Positions 21,220 to 29,012 of a stretch of DNA of 64,000 bases are shown here, piece after piece. The notes below the pieces were generated by a model. That model did no database searches, was not told the origin of the DNA, and worked only from the letters and a program-made list of their open reading frames with translations. The translations under genes were made by a program, and so were the position numbers. The stretch is from Betaproteobacteria bacterium (GTDB taxonomy: Bacteria; Pseudomonadota; Gammaproteobacteria; Burkholderiales; Burkholderiaceae_C): assembly GCA_016716535.1 (NCBI GenBank), contig JADJWD010000007.1, positions 496,001 to 560,000 on the forward strand, in the 5' to 3' direction. How positions within the stretch are numbered: the first letter of the stretch is position 1; every line of letters begins with the position of its first letter.

Positions 21220-21305
21220 TGGTGGAGGAGGCTGGATTCGAACCAGCGTAGGCGTAAGCCAACAGATTTACAGTCTGCCCCCTTTAGCCACTCGGGCACC
21301 CCTCC
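21220..21305 (-). tRNA. tRNA-Tyr (GTA anticodon)
   Basis: An 86-base class II tRNA with encoded CCA. The acceptor stem GGAGGGG begins at 21305, the anticodon loop CTGTAAA gives GTA (Tyr), and there is a long variable arm as expected for bacterial tRNA-Tyr. It is the first gene of the tRNA-tuf-sec-nus operon. Confidence 0.96.
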
Positions 21306-21319
21306 AGGGAGAACCCGCG

Positions 21320-21349
21320 AGTATAGCAGCGGCTTGCCGACCGCTGGAA
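21320..21349 (-). promoter_or_regulatory. Putative sigma70 promoter of the tRNA-tuf operon
   Basis: On the minus strand, TTCCAG (21344-21349) is followed after 18 bases by TATACT (21320-21325). The -10 box ends 15 bases before the tRNA-Tyr 5' end, and a GCG/GC-rich discriminator follows, as expected for a stable-RNA promoter. Confidence 0.55.
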
Positions 21350-21428
21350 CCCACCGGAACTCGCCCGGATTCGACCGATCGCGGCCAAGGCTCCCGGGCG
21401 ATCGCCGCTAGCGCAGCCGTCCGCACCA

Positions 21429-22241
21429 TCATGGTGCGCCATCTTCGGCGAACAGCCCCCGCAGCGCCACCCCCGGATCGGCCGCGCGCATGAACGCCTC
21501 GCCGACGAGAAAGGCGCCGACCCCGGCCGCGCGCAGCCGGCGCACGTCGGCGCGGTGGGCCACACCCGACTCAGTCACCAGCAGCCGGCCCGCCGGCACC
21601 CGGGGCAGGAGGCCCAGCGTCGTCTCGAGCGAGACCTCGAAGGTGCGCAGGTTGCGGTTGTTGACGCCCACGAGCGGCGTCTTCAGCCGGAGCGCCCGGT
21701 CCAGCTCGGCACCGTCGTGCACCTCGACCAGCACCGCGAGGCCGAGCGCGAGCGCCGCCGCTTCGAGGTCGGCCATCTGCGCGTCGTCCAGGCAGGCGGC
21801 GATCAGCAGAACCGCATCGGCGCCGATCGCCCGCGCCTCGCAGACCTGGAACTCGTCGACGATGAAGTCCTTGCGCAGCACCGGCAGCCCGCAGGCGGCG
21901 CGCGCCTGCCGCAGGAAGTCGGCGTGGCCGTGGAAGAAGCGCTCGTCGGTCAACACGCTCAGGCACGCGGCGCCGTGGCGCGCGTACGACGCGGCGATCT
22001 CGGCCGGCACGAAGTGCTCGCGCAGCACGCCCTTGCTCGGGCTCGCCTTCTTCACTTCGGCGATGACGGCGCTCTGGCCCGCGGCCACCTTGGCCCGCAG
22101 CGCGCCGGCGAAGTCGCGCAGCTCGGCGCGGCGCTCGGCCGATTCGGCCTCGGCGCGCCAACTCGCCAGCGACCGCCGCGCGCGGCCGGCGGCGACCTCC
22201 TCGCGCTTGACGGCGACGATGCGTTCGAGGATGTCGCTCAT
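21429..22241 (-). CDS. trpC: Indole-3-glycerol-phosphate synthase
   Basis: TrpC closes the indole ring from carboxyphenylamino-deoxyribulose phosphate in tryptophan synthesis. The 270-residue (beta/alpha)8 protein has IAEVKKASPSKGVLREHF (catalytic Lys), LRKDFIVDEFQV (second catalytic Lys), AVLLIAACLDD, VGVNNRNLRTFEV and LVTESGV. MSDILERIVAVKREE at 22241 is the family start; the ATG five codons upstream is less likely. It is the last gene of the trpE-G-D-C group, 27 bases after trpD. It is monofunctional, without a TrpF fusion. Confidence 0.97.
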   Translation of the reverse strand: MSDILERIVAVKREEVAAGRARRSLASWRAEAESAERRAELRDFAGALRAKVAAGQSAVIAEVKKASPSKGVLREHFVPAEIAASYARHGAACLSVLTDERFFHGHADFLRQARAACGLPVLRKDFIVDEFQVCEARAIGADAVLLIAACLDDAQMADLEAAALALGLAVLVEVHDGAELDRALRLKTPLVGVNNRNLRTFEVSLETTLGLLPRVPAGRLLVTESGVAHRADVRRLRAAGVGAFLVGEAFMRAADPGVALRGLFAEDGAP

Positions 22242-22268
22242 CGCGGCGCCCTTCACCGAGCCCCCGCG

Positions 22269-23306
22269 TCAGGCCGCCGGCCTGAACTTGTTCGTCACCG
22301 CGACGAACTGCGACAGCTTCGCCAGCGCCGCGCCCGAAGCCACTGCCTCGCGCGCGCGCTTCACGCCCTCGGCCACCGAGGCGCTGACGCCGGCGCAATA
22401 GAGCCCCGCGCCGGCGTTGAGCAGCACGACGTCGCGCACCGGCCCGTCCTCGTTGGCCAGCGCGCGCTGGATGCACTGCACCGACTCCTGCTGGTTGGCC
22501 ACGCGCAGCACGCGCGAGTCGTACACCGGCAGCCCGAAGTCGCTCGGGTGCACGACGTACTCGCGTACTTCGCCGTTCTTCAATTCGCCCACCATCGTCT
22601 CACCCGACAGCGACACCTCGTCCATGCCGTTCGTGCCGTAGACGACCATCACGTGCTCGCTGCCCAGGCGCTGCAGCACGCGCACCTGGATGCCGACGAG
22701 GTCAGGGTGGAAGACGCCGAGCAGCTGGTTCGGCGCGCCCGCGGGGTTCGTCAGCGGCCCGAGGATGTTGAAGATCGTGCGCACGCCCAGCTCCTTGCGA
22801 ACGGGGGCGGCGTGCTTCATCGCCGCGTGGTGGTTGGGCGCGAACATGAAGCCGATGCCTGTCTCGGCCAGGCAATCGGCCACCTGGTCGGGCTTGAGGC
22901 CGATGTACGCGCCGAGCGCCTCCAGCACGTCGGCCGAACCCGAAGTGGACGACACGCTGCGTCCGCCGTGCTTGGCCACACGCGCCCCGGCCGCCGCGGC
23001 GACGAACATCGCGGCCGTCGAGATGTTGAACGTGTGCGACGCGTCGCCGCCGGTGCCGACGATGTCGACGAGGTGCGTGCGGTCGGCCACCGGCACCGGC
23101 GTGGCGAACTCGCGCATCACCTGCGCGGCAGCGGCGATCTCGCCCACCGTCTCCTTCTTGACGCGCAGGCCCATCGTCAGCGCGGCGATCATCACCGGGC
23201 TCATCTCGCCGCTCATGATGCGGCGCATCAGCTCGAGCATCTCGTCGTGAAAGATCTCGCGGTGCTCGACGCAGCGCACGAGGGCGTCGGTGTTGGTGAT
23301 CGGCAT
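22269..23306 (-). CDS. trpD: Anthranilate phosphoribosyltransferase
   Basis: TrpD joins anthranilate and PRPP. The 345-residue protein has the PRPP/Mg motif DIVGTGGDASHTFNIST at residues 81-97, KHGGRSVSS, and the FAPNHHAAMKH segment that lines the anthranilate channel. Its length is normal. MPITNTDALVRCVE at 23306 is taken as the start; the longer upstream reading overlaps trpG. It follows trpG by 31 bases and is not fused to it, unlike the enteric arrangement. Confidence 0.97.
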   Translation of the reverse strand: MPITNTDALVRCVEHREIFHDEMLELMRRIMSGEMSPVMIAALTMGLRVKKETVGEIAAAAQVMREFATPVPVADRTHLVDIVGTGGDASHTFNISTAAMFVAAAAGARVAKHGGRSVSSTSGSADVLEALGAYIGLKPDQVADCLAETGIGFMFAPNHHAAMKHAAPVRKELGVRTIFNILGPLTNPAGAPNQLLGVFHPDLVGIQVRVLQRLGSEHVMVVYGTNGMDEVSLSGETMVGELKNGEVREYVVHPSDFGLPVYDSRVLRVANQQESVQCIQRALANEDGPVRDVVLLNAGAGLYCAGVSASVAEGVKRAREAVASGAALAKLSQFVAVTNKFRPAA

Positions 23307-23337
23307 CGGCTCTCTCCTGGATCTTTCGTTGCTTGGT

Positions 23338-23922
23338 TCAGCGCACGCGGCGCACGAAGTTGCGCAGCAGCTCGTGCCCGTGTTCGCCGAGGATCGACTC
23401 GGGGTGGAACTGCACGCCTTCCAGCGGCGCCCCGGTGTTGGCGAGTTCCCGGTGGCGCACGCCCATGATCTCGCCGTCCTCGGAGGTGGAAGTGACCTCC
23501 AGCACGGCCGGGCAACTCGCGCGCTCGATCGCGAGCGAGTGGTAGCGGATGACGCGGAAGTGCTCCGGCAGCCCGACGTAGACGCCGCGCCCATCGTGCG
23601 TGAGCGTGCTCGCCTTGCCGTGCATCTGGATCTTGGCGCGCACGATGCGAGCGCCCATCGCCGCGCCGATCGCCTGGTGCCCGAGGCAGACGCCGAGGAT
23701 CGGCAGCTTGCCCGCGAAGTGCCGGATCGCCTCGACGCAGATGCCCGCCTCGGCCGGCGAGCACGGCCCCGGCGAGAACACGAGGTGGTCGGGCTTCAGC
23801 TCGGCGATGCCGGTGACCGTGATCTCGTCGTTGCGCACGACGCGCACGTCCTCGCCCAGCTCGCCGAAGTACTGCACCAGGTTGTAGGTGAAGCTGTCGT
23901 AGTTGTCGATCATCAGCAGCAT
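23338..23922 (-). CDS. trpG: Anthranilate synthase glutamine amidotransferase subunit
   Basis: TrpG supplies ammonia from glutamine to TrpE. The 194-residue class I amidotransferase has MLLMIDNYDSFTYNLVQY at the N-terminus, the oxyanion motif SPGPCSP, the nucleophile Cys79 in GVCLGHQAIG, and the His-Glu pair in FHPESI near the C-terminus. The start lies 2 bases after the trpE stop, so translation is probably coupled. In many bacteria TrpG also serves PabB in folate synthesis; no pabB is in this window. Confidence 0.97.
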   Translation of the reverse strand: MLLMIDNYDSFTYNLVQYFGELGEDVRVVRNDEITVTGIAELKPDHLVFSPGPCSPAEAGICVEAIRHFAGKLPILGVCLGHQAIGAAMGARIVRAKIQMHGKASTLTHDGRGVYVGLPEHFRVIRYHSLAIERASCPAVLEVTSTSEDGEIMGVRHRELANTGAPLEGVQFHPESILGEHGHELLRNFVRRVR

Positions 23923-23924
23923 GG

Positions 23925-25412
23925 TCAGAACCCTTCCTCGACCAGCTCCGCCGCACGGATCAGCGCCCGCGCCTTCTGCTCCGTCTCCTTCCACTCCAGC
24001 TCCGGCACCGAATCGGCTACGACGCCGGCGGCGGCCTGCACGTACAGCGTCTGGTCCTTGACGATGCCGGTGCGGATGGCGATCGCCACGTCCATGTCAC
24101 CGGCGAAGCTGACATAGCCGCAGGCGCCGCCGTAGATGCCGCGCTGCACCGGTTCCAGCTCGTCGATGATCTGCATCGCCCGCACCTTCGGCGCGCCCGA
24201 CAGCGTGCCGGCCGGGAACGTGGCGCGCAGCACGTCGAGCTGGCCGACCTCGGGGCGCAGCAGGCCCTCGACGTTGCTGACCAGGTGCATCACGTGCGAG
24301 TAGCGCTCGACCGCGAAGGCCTCGGTCACCTTGACGCTGCCGATCCTGGCGATGCGGCCGATGTCGTTGCGCGCCAGGTCGATCAGCATCAGGTGTTCGG
24401 CGCGCTCCTTCTCGTCGGCCTTCAGTTCGGCCTCCAGCCGCGCGTCCTCCTCGGGCGTGGCGCCGCGCGGGCGCGTGCCGGCGAGCGGGCGAATCGTCAC
24501 CTTGCGGCCGCCTCCGGCGCTTTCGGGCAAACGCTCCTCGCGCACCAGGATCTCCGGGCTCGCGCCGACGATGTGGAAGTCGCCCATGTCGTAGTAGTAC
24601 ATGTACGGCGACGGGTTCAGCGAGCGCAGCGCGCGGTACAGCGCCAGCGGGCTTTCGGTGAAGCGCTTGCGCAGCCGCTGGCCGACGACCACCTGCATGC
24701 AGTCCCCGGCGGCGATGTACTCCTTGGCGCGCTCCACGGCCTGCATCAGTGCGGCCTTCGGCATCTCGCGCTCCACCGGATACGCCGGCCCGCGCTTCAC
24801 CGTGGGCGCGGTGACGCTGTAGCGCAGCTGGTCACCCAGCTCGGCCAGCCGGCGCCTGGCGCGGAAGTACGACTCGGCCTGCCCCGGGTCGGCCCAGACG
24901 ATCAGGTACAGCCGCCCCGAGAGGTTGTCGATGACTGCCACTTCCTCGGTCAGCAGCAGCTGCAGGTCGGGCGTGCCGAGGCCACCCGATTTCTGCACCT
25001 TGGCCAGCTTCGGCTCGATGTGGCGCACGGTGTCGTAGCCGAAGTAGCCGGCGAGCCCGCCGCAGAAGCGCGGCAGGCCGGCGGCCACTGCGGGCTTCAG
25101 CCGCTCTTGCCAGCGCTCGACGAACTCGAGAGGGTTGCCTTCGAAGCGCTCGACGACGGCGCCGTCGGTCACCACCTCGGCAACGCGGCCGGTGGCGCGG
25201 ATCAGCGTGCGCGCCGGCAGGCCGATGAACGAATAGCGGCCGAAGCGCTCGCCGCCGACGACCGATTCGAGCAGGAAGCTGAACTTGCGCCCGCCAGCGA
25301 GCTTCAGGTACAGCGACAGCGGTGTCTCGAGGTCGGCCAGCGCCTCGGCGATGAGTGGAATGCGGTTGAAGCCTTGCGCGGCAAGGCTCTTGAACTCGAG
25401 TTCGGTGATCAC
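23925..25412 (-). CDS. trpE: Anthranilate synthase component I
   Basis: TrpE makes anthranilate from chorismate and is feedback-inhibited by tryptophan. The 495-residue product has the N-terminal regulatory segment (LLESVVGGERFGRYSFIG, with the LLES element of the Trp site) and the C-terminal chorismate-binding domain (PEILVR, IRPLAGTRPRG, LIDLARNDIGRIA, GTLSGAPKVRAM, GIYGGACGYVSF). The ATG at 25412 gives MITELEFKSLAAQGFNRIPL. It is the first structural gene of the trp group, with a 214-base upstream gap containing a candidate leader peptide. Confidence 0.97.
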   Translation of the reverse strand: MITELEFKSLAAQGFNRIPLIAEALADLETPLSLYLKLAGGRKFSFLLESVVGGERFGRYSFIGLPARTLIRATGRVAEVVTDGAVVERFEGNPLEFVERWQERLKPAVAAGLPRFCGGLAGYFGYDTVRHIEPKLAKVQKSGGLGTPDLQLLLTEEVAVIDNLSGRLYLIVWADPGQAESYFRARRRLAELGDQLRYSVTAPTVKRGPAYPVEREMPKAALMQAVERAKEYIAAGDCMQVVVGQRLRKRFTESPLALYRALRSLNPSPYMYYYDMGDFHIVGASPEILVREERLPESAGGGRKVTIRPLAGTRPRGATPEEDARLEAELKADEKERAEHLMLIDLARNDIGRIARIGSVKVTEAFAVERYSHVMHLVSNVEGLLRPEVGQLDVLRATFPAGTLSGAPKVRAMQIIDELEPVQRGIYGGACGYVSFAGDMDVAIAIRTGIVKDQTLYVQAAAGVVADSVPELEWKETEQKARALIRAAELVEEGF

Positions 25413-25536
25413 GTCGGGGCCCTCGTCGTCGACCGTGCCGGCATGCGGCGGGGTCGACCGGTTTCAGCGGCGGGCGGCCAGCGCAGGAAGGGAGTGATGC
25501 GCGGCCGCCGGTTCGGCGATGCCTGACGCGCGCGGG

Positions 25537-25617
25537 TCAGGCGAGTCGGAGCGAACGACGCCAGGGCCAGGCTCCCCGGTCGCGGGGACCAGCGCTCGGA
25601 GGGCGGGCCGTGAACAT
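25537..25617 (-). promoter_or_regulatory. Candidate trp leader peptide ORF (attenuator)
   Basis: Between gph and trpE, an ATG at 25617 opens a 26-codon ORF that ends at TGA 25537-25539. Its 16th to 20th codons read Ala-Trp-Pro-Trp-Arg. The stop codon overlaps a hairpin (CCTGAC..GTCAGG, about 25522-25541), and a larger stem (GGCGGCCGCGC with GCGCTGGCCGCC) follows further on. This looks like a leader-peptide attenuator. Against it, the ribosome site is weak and no T-run follows the second stem. Confidence 0.35.
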
Positions 25618-25626
25618 GGGCGCAGT

Positions 25627-26343
25627 CTAACAGCGCGGCTGTGGGGGGCGGCCTGCCGCGTCGCCTGCCGCCAGCCAGCTGTCAATCTCGTCCAGGCGGT
25701 CGATGTGCGCGTCGGCATCGACGCCGTCGACCGGCTCGCCGTGGTTGTAGCCGTAGCGCACCAGCACCACCGGGCAGCCGGCGGCGCGCGCCGCGGCGGC
25801 GTCGTTGCTCGAGTCGCCGACCATCAGCGTCTCGCCCGGCGTCGTGCCGAGCGCGCGGCAGGCTTCCAGCAGCGGCAGCGGGTCGGGCTTCTTGCGCGCG
25901 AACGCATCGCCGCCGAAGACGTGCGCGAAGCGCGAGGCCAGCCCCTTGCTCTCGAGCAGCGGCCGCGCGAAGGCGCCCGGCTTGTTCGTCAGGCACGCGA
26001 GCCGCCAGCCGCGCCGCACGAACGCGTCGATGCCCTCGCGCACGCCGGCAAAGACCTCCGAGTGGCGGCCGTTGATCGCAAGGTAATGGTGTTGGTAGCG
26101 CTTCCAGGCCTCGTCGTACAGCGCCGCCGGCGCGCCGACTTCGGCCAGCGCGCGCGAGATCAGGTGCTCCGAGCCCTTGCCGACGGTGCGCCGGATGAAG
26201 GCGCGAGATACCGCCGGAATGCCGAGGTCGCCGGCCATGCCCGCGAGCGCGACTTCGAAGTCACCGACGGTGTCGATGAGGGTGCCGTCGAGGTCGATGA
26301 TGGCGGCGCGGATTGATTGCAGCTGGGCAGGGGACAGGCGCAT
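25627..26343 (-). CDS. gph: Phosphoglycolate phosphatase (HAD family)
   Basis: Gph hydrolyses 2-phosphoglycolate formed by Rubisco oxygenation or DNA repair. The 238-residue HAD hydrolase has the nucleophile motif IIDLDGTLIDT (Asp17), ACLTNKP (motif II), FARKKPDPLPL (motif III Lys) and MVGDSSNDAAAARAAG (motif IV). An ATG seven codons upstream is also in frame; MRLSPAQLQSIRAA is chosen as the compact start. It lies upstream of trpE on the same strand, the rpe-gph-trp context I recall from many Burkholderiales, but rpe is about 18 kb away here. Confidence 0.9.
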   Translation of the reverse strand: MRLSPAQLQSIRAAIIDLDGTLIDTVGDFEVALAGMAGDLGIPAVSRAFIRRTVGKGSEHLISRALAEVGAPAALYDEAWKRYQHHYLAINGRHSEVFAGVREGIDAFVRRGWRLACLTNKPGAFARPLLESKGLASRFAHVFGGDAFARKKPDPLPLLEACRALGTTPGETLMVGDSSNDAAAARAAGCPVVLVRYGYNHGEPVDGVDADAHIDRLDEIDSWLAAGDAAGRPPQPRC

Positions 26344-26412
26344 GGGCGGCAAGCGTAACCGCATCGATGCGCGTGCTGCGTTCGTGGGCTGCTTCGGGCC
26401 GCGGGCTGTGAC

Positions 26413-26509
26413 ACCGGCTTCTTCCCGACTAGGACAGAGGTCGGGTCCCGGCCCGACCTCCGCCCAAGGCAGGAAGAACCCGGTATCAATACCCCGCCTG
26501 CGACAGGCG
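26413..26509. repeat. Nested inverted repeats at the edge of the chemotaxis island
   Basis: Between gph and the first MCP gene, an outer pair (ACCGGCTTCTTCC at 26413 and GGAAGAACCCGGT ending at 26484) encloses an inner 9-base stem (GAGGTCGGG / CCCGACCTC). A separate small hairpin, CCGCCTG-CGA-CAGGCGG, follows at about 26493-26509. The structure could terminate the MCP transcript, or could be the scar of an insertion. No T-run is present. Confidence 0.5.
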
Positions 26510-26523
26510 GCAAAGAACCGGCC

Positions 26524-28590
26524 TCAGGTGAGCTTGAAGTTCTCCACCCGCCGACTCAACTCCTCGCCCTGCGCGGACAACGCCTGCGACGCATCCGCGA
26601 TCTGATGCACGAGGTCGCCGTTGGCCTCGGTCAGCGTCATCAGGCCGCGCACCTCGTCCAGCACCTGCTGCGATCGCTGCTGCCCCTGGCGCGTCAGCTG
26701 CACGACGCCGCGCATCGCCTCGTGCACCTGGCGCATCAGCGCGTCGGTGCTCGTCAGGTCGCCGCCGGTGTGGTCGGCGAGTGCCGCACCGCGCTCGATG
26801 TCCTCGCGCGCCGCGCCGATGATCTCGCTGATCTGGCGCGCGTTGTCGGCGCTGCGCCCGGCCAGCCGCCGCACCTCCTGCGCCACGACCGAGAAGCCGC
26901 GCCCCGCATCGCCGGCCTTGGCCGATTCGATCGACGCGTTCAGCGCCAGGATGTTGGTGCGGAACGCGATGCCGTCGATCAGCCCGACGATCGCGTCGAT
27001 CTCGCCGCTCTTCCTGCGCAGGTCCTGCATGCGCTTGTCCAGCGCCGCCATGTTCGCGCGGCTCTTTGCCGCGTCCAGGCGCATCGCGTCGACCACCGCG
27101 ACGGTCTCGTCGACGCGGCGGCCGCACTGGTCGAGCAACGCCACGCAGGCGCGCACCGCGTCGACGACCCGTTCGAGGCCCTCGCGCGAGTCGAGCGTGC
27201 GCCGGTCGAGGTCGGTGTTGCCGCGCGCGATCTCGCCCGAGGCGTGCGCCACTGCGGCCGCCCCCTGGCGCACGTGCGAGAACATGTCGCCCAGCATCGC
27301 CAGCGACGTCGACAGCGAGCGCAGCGCGCCGGCCACCTCGTCGCGGCCCTGCGCCTCGGGGCGCTCGCTCAGGTCGCCCGACGACATGCGCCGCACCTCC
27401 TCGATGACCTTGACCATGCCGCCGGCCATCACGCGGTACAGCGCCAGCAGCAGGTAGACCGGCACGGCGCCCAGCAGCACGAGCGCGGCGACGAAGATCG
27501 CGCCACGCCGTTCGAGCTGCGCCCGGCGCGCCGCGAGCCGCTCGTCGAGCTCCGCGATCGCCGCTGCCTGCAGCCGCCGCAAGGCCTCGTGCGCCGCGAA
27601 GGCGTCGGCGACGAGGCCGCCGGCCAGCTCGGCCGTACCGAGGTCGGAGCGATGGCCGACGGCCTTGTCGTGGATGTTCTTGACCAGCGGCACGACGTCG
27701 AGCAGCAGCCCCGGCGACGGCCACAGCCCCGCCTCGGTCAGCCGCTCGCCCGCCGCCACCGCCTCGCCGTAGGCGCGTTCGAGCTCGGGCACGCGCAGGC
27801 GCAACTGGAAGCGCAGCGCCTCGTCGGCCGGCGCCGCCTGCGCCAGCGCCGCCAGGTCGGCCACGGCGGCCAGGCGCTGCGCCAGGCGCGCCAGGTGGTA
27901 GGTGGCGAACCAGGCGTGCTCGGCCTGCGGCTGACCCGGCTCGCGCACCAGCGAACCCTGGCCGAGCGCGTGCACGTAGTTCAACAGCTCGTCGCTGGCG
28001 TCCAGCAGCGCCTCGAAGCGGGCGGCCGCGCCGTCGGCCGTGCCGGCCACGCGCGCCATCGCCGTCTGCAGACGCCGCCAGTCGCTGGCACCGGCGCCGT
28101 TGGGCGGTGCGTCGGCGCGGGCCAGCCGCGCCAGCGCGCCCGCGTCCAGCCGCTCGGGCGGCACCGGCACCGTCGGCGGCGCGGGCAGCTGTGCCGCCAC
28201 GTGCACGAGCCGCTGCAGCCGCAAGGCGTCGCGCCCGGCGTCGACGAGCCGCCAGCGTTCGAGCGCCGCCGCCTGGGCCTTGGCTTCGCCGAGTTGGTGG
28301 TCGAGGTCCATCAGCAAGCCAAGGGTCATGAAGGTCAGCGGCAGCACGAACGCCGCCGCGACGACACCGAGCTTGGCGCCCATCGGCAGGTTGCGCAGCA
28401 GCCGCACGCCCGGCGCCATCACGCCGTGGTAGCGGAAGAACTCGCGCAGAGTCGCCGCCGCGCGCGGCGGCGCGGCGGCCGCAGCGGCCGTGGCTTGCGG
28501 CTGCGGCGGCGGCCGCGGCTCGTCGGACGCGGCCACGGCGTGCCCGTCGGCGCGGCGCCACCACCGGCGCATCGTCGTTGCCAGCCCCAT
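26524..28590 (-). CDS. Methyl-accepting chemotaxis protein
   Basis: A 688-residue transmembrane chemoreceptor. A Pro/Ala-rich cytoplasmic N-terminus (about 75 residues) precedes the first membrane helix (KLGVVAAAFVLPLTFMTLGL), a helical periplasmic region, the second helix (IFVAALVLLGAVPVYLLLAL), a HAMP-like segment and the signalling domain. Its tip reads GIAFRTNILALNASIESAKA, followed by GRGFSVVAQEVRRLA. Several upstream starts are possible; MGLATTMRRWWRR at 28590 is chosen. It points away from the rest of the che run across a 422-base gap. The ligand is unknown and no CheR-docking tail is seen. Confidence 0.88.
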   Translation of the reverse strand: MGLATTMRRWWRRADGHAVAASDEPRPPPQPQATAAAAAAPPRAAATLREFFRYHGVMAPGVRLLRNLPMGAKLGVVAAAFVLPLTFMTLGLLMDLDHQLGEAKAQAAALERWRLVDAGRDALRLQRLVHVAAQLPAPPTVPVPPERLDAGALARLARADAPPNGAGASDWRRLQTAMARVAGTADGAAARFEALLDASDELLNYVHALGQGSLVREPGQPQAEHAWFATYHLARLAQRLAAVADLAALAQAAPADEALRFQLRLRVPELERAYGEAVAAGERLTEAGLWPSPGLLLDVVPLVKNIHDKAVGHRSDLGTAELAGGLVADAFAAHEALRRLQAAAIAELDERLAARRAQLERRGAIFVAALVLLGAVPVYLLLALYRVMAGGMVKVIEEVRRMSSGDLSERPEAQGRDEVAGALRSLSTSLAMLGDMFSHVRQGAAAVAHASGEIARGNTDLDRRTLDSREGLERVVDAVRACVALLDQCGRRVDETVAVVDAMRLDAAKSRANMAALDKRMQDLRRKSGEIDAIVGLIDGIAFRTNILALNASIESAKAGDAGRGFSVVAQEVRRLAGRSADNARQISEIIGAAREDIERGAALADHTGGDLTSTDALMRQVHEAMRGVVQLTRQGQQRSQQVLDEVRGLMTLTEANGDLVHQIADASQALSAQGEELSRRVENFKLT

Positions 28591-28886
28591 CAGTTCGTCA
28601 CTCCATTCAAGACGCTCGCCGCCCCCTGCTGTCTTCTGCTCTCGTCGTCCGCGGCGCGCCAACGTCCGTCGCCGCGCATCCGCGCGCGCTCGGCCGGCCC
28701 GCGACACGGCGGCCGGCGGCCCTTTCTTCTTCGGCGCGATGCGGCGCGGCTTGAGCCTTGGCCGCGGGGCCAGGCCAGGGTCACGTCGTGGCCCGACCGA
28801 CTATGGCCGGCCACAGGGCCGCTCGAGCGCGAGAGAAATGACGGCGAACGGCCGCTCTTCGGTCGTTCAGCGGGCGCACTCGGCAC

Positions 28887-28913
28887 TCAAAGTGCGCCCC
28901 GGTACGCCGATAT
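28887..28913 (+). promoter_or_regulatory. Putative FliA (sigma28) promoter of the che operon
   Basis: TCAAAGTG (28887-28894), then exactly 11 bases, then GCCGATAT (28906-28913). This matches the flagellar sigma28 consensus TAAAGTTT-N11-GCCGATAA at 12 of 16 positions, with the highly conserved GCCGATA intact and correct spacing. It lies 99 bases upstream of the first gene of the plus-strand chemotaxis run. Confidence 0.72.
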
Positions 28914-29012
28914 GTATGTGCGTGCTGCAGTGCGGCGCCGCGTCGCCAATGACTTGGCACAACCGGCCGAGGTCTTCCAGGACCACGGGTCGATGAATTG
29001 CATCCTCACTCG

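Noticed and set aside
21220..21305. tRNA cluster as a phage attachment site
   Set aside because: No integrase and no duplicated tRNA 3' end were seen nearby.
28591..28886. A FliA promoter for the divergent MCP on the minus strand
   Set aside because: No reverse match to GCCGATAA with a suitable -35 was found in the gap.
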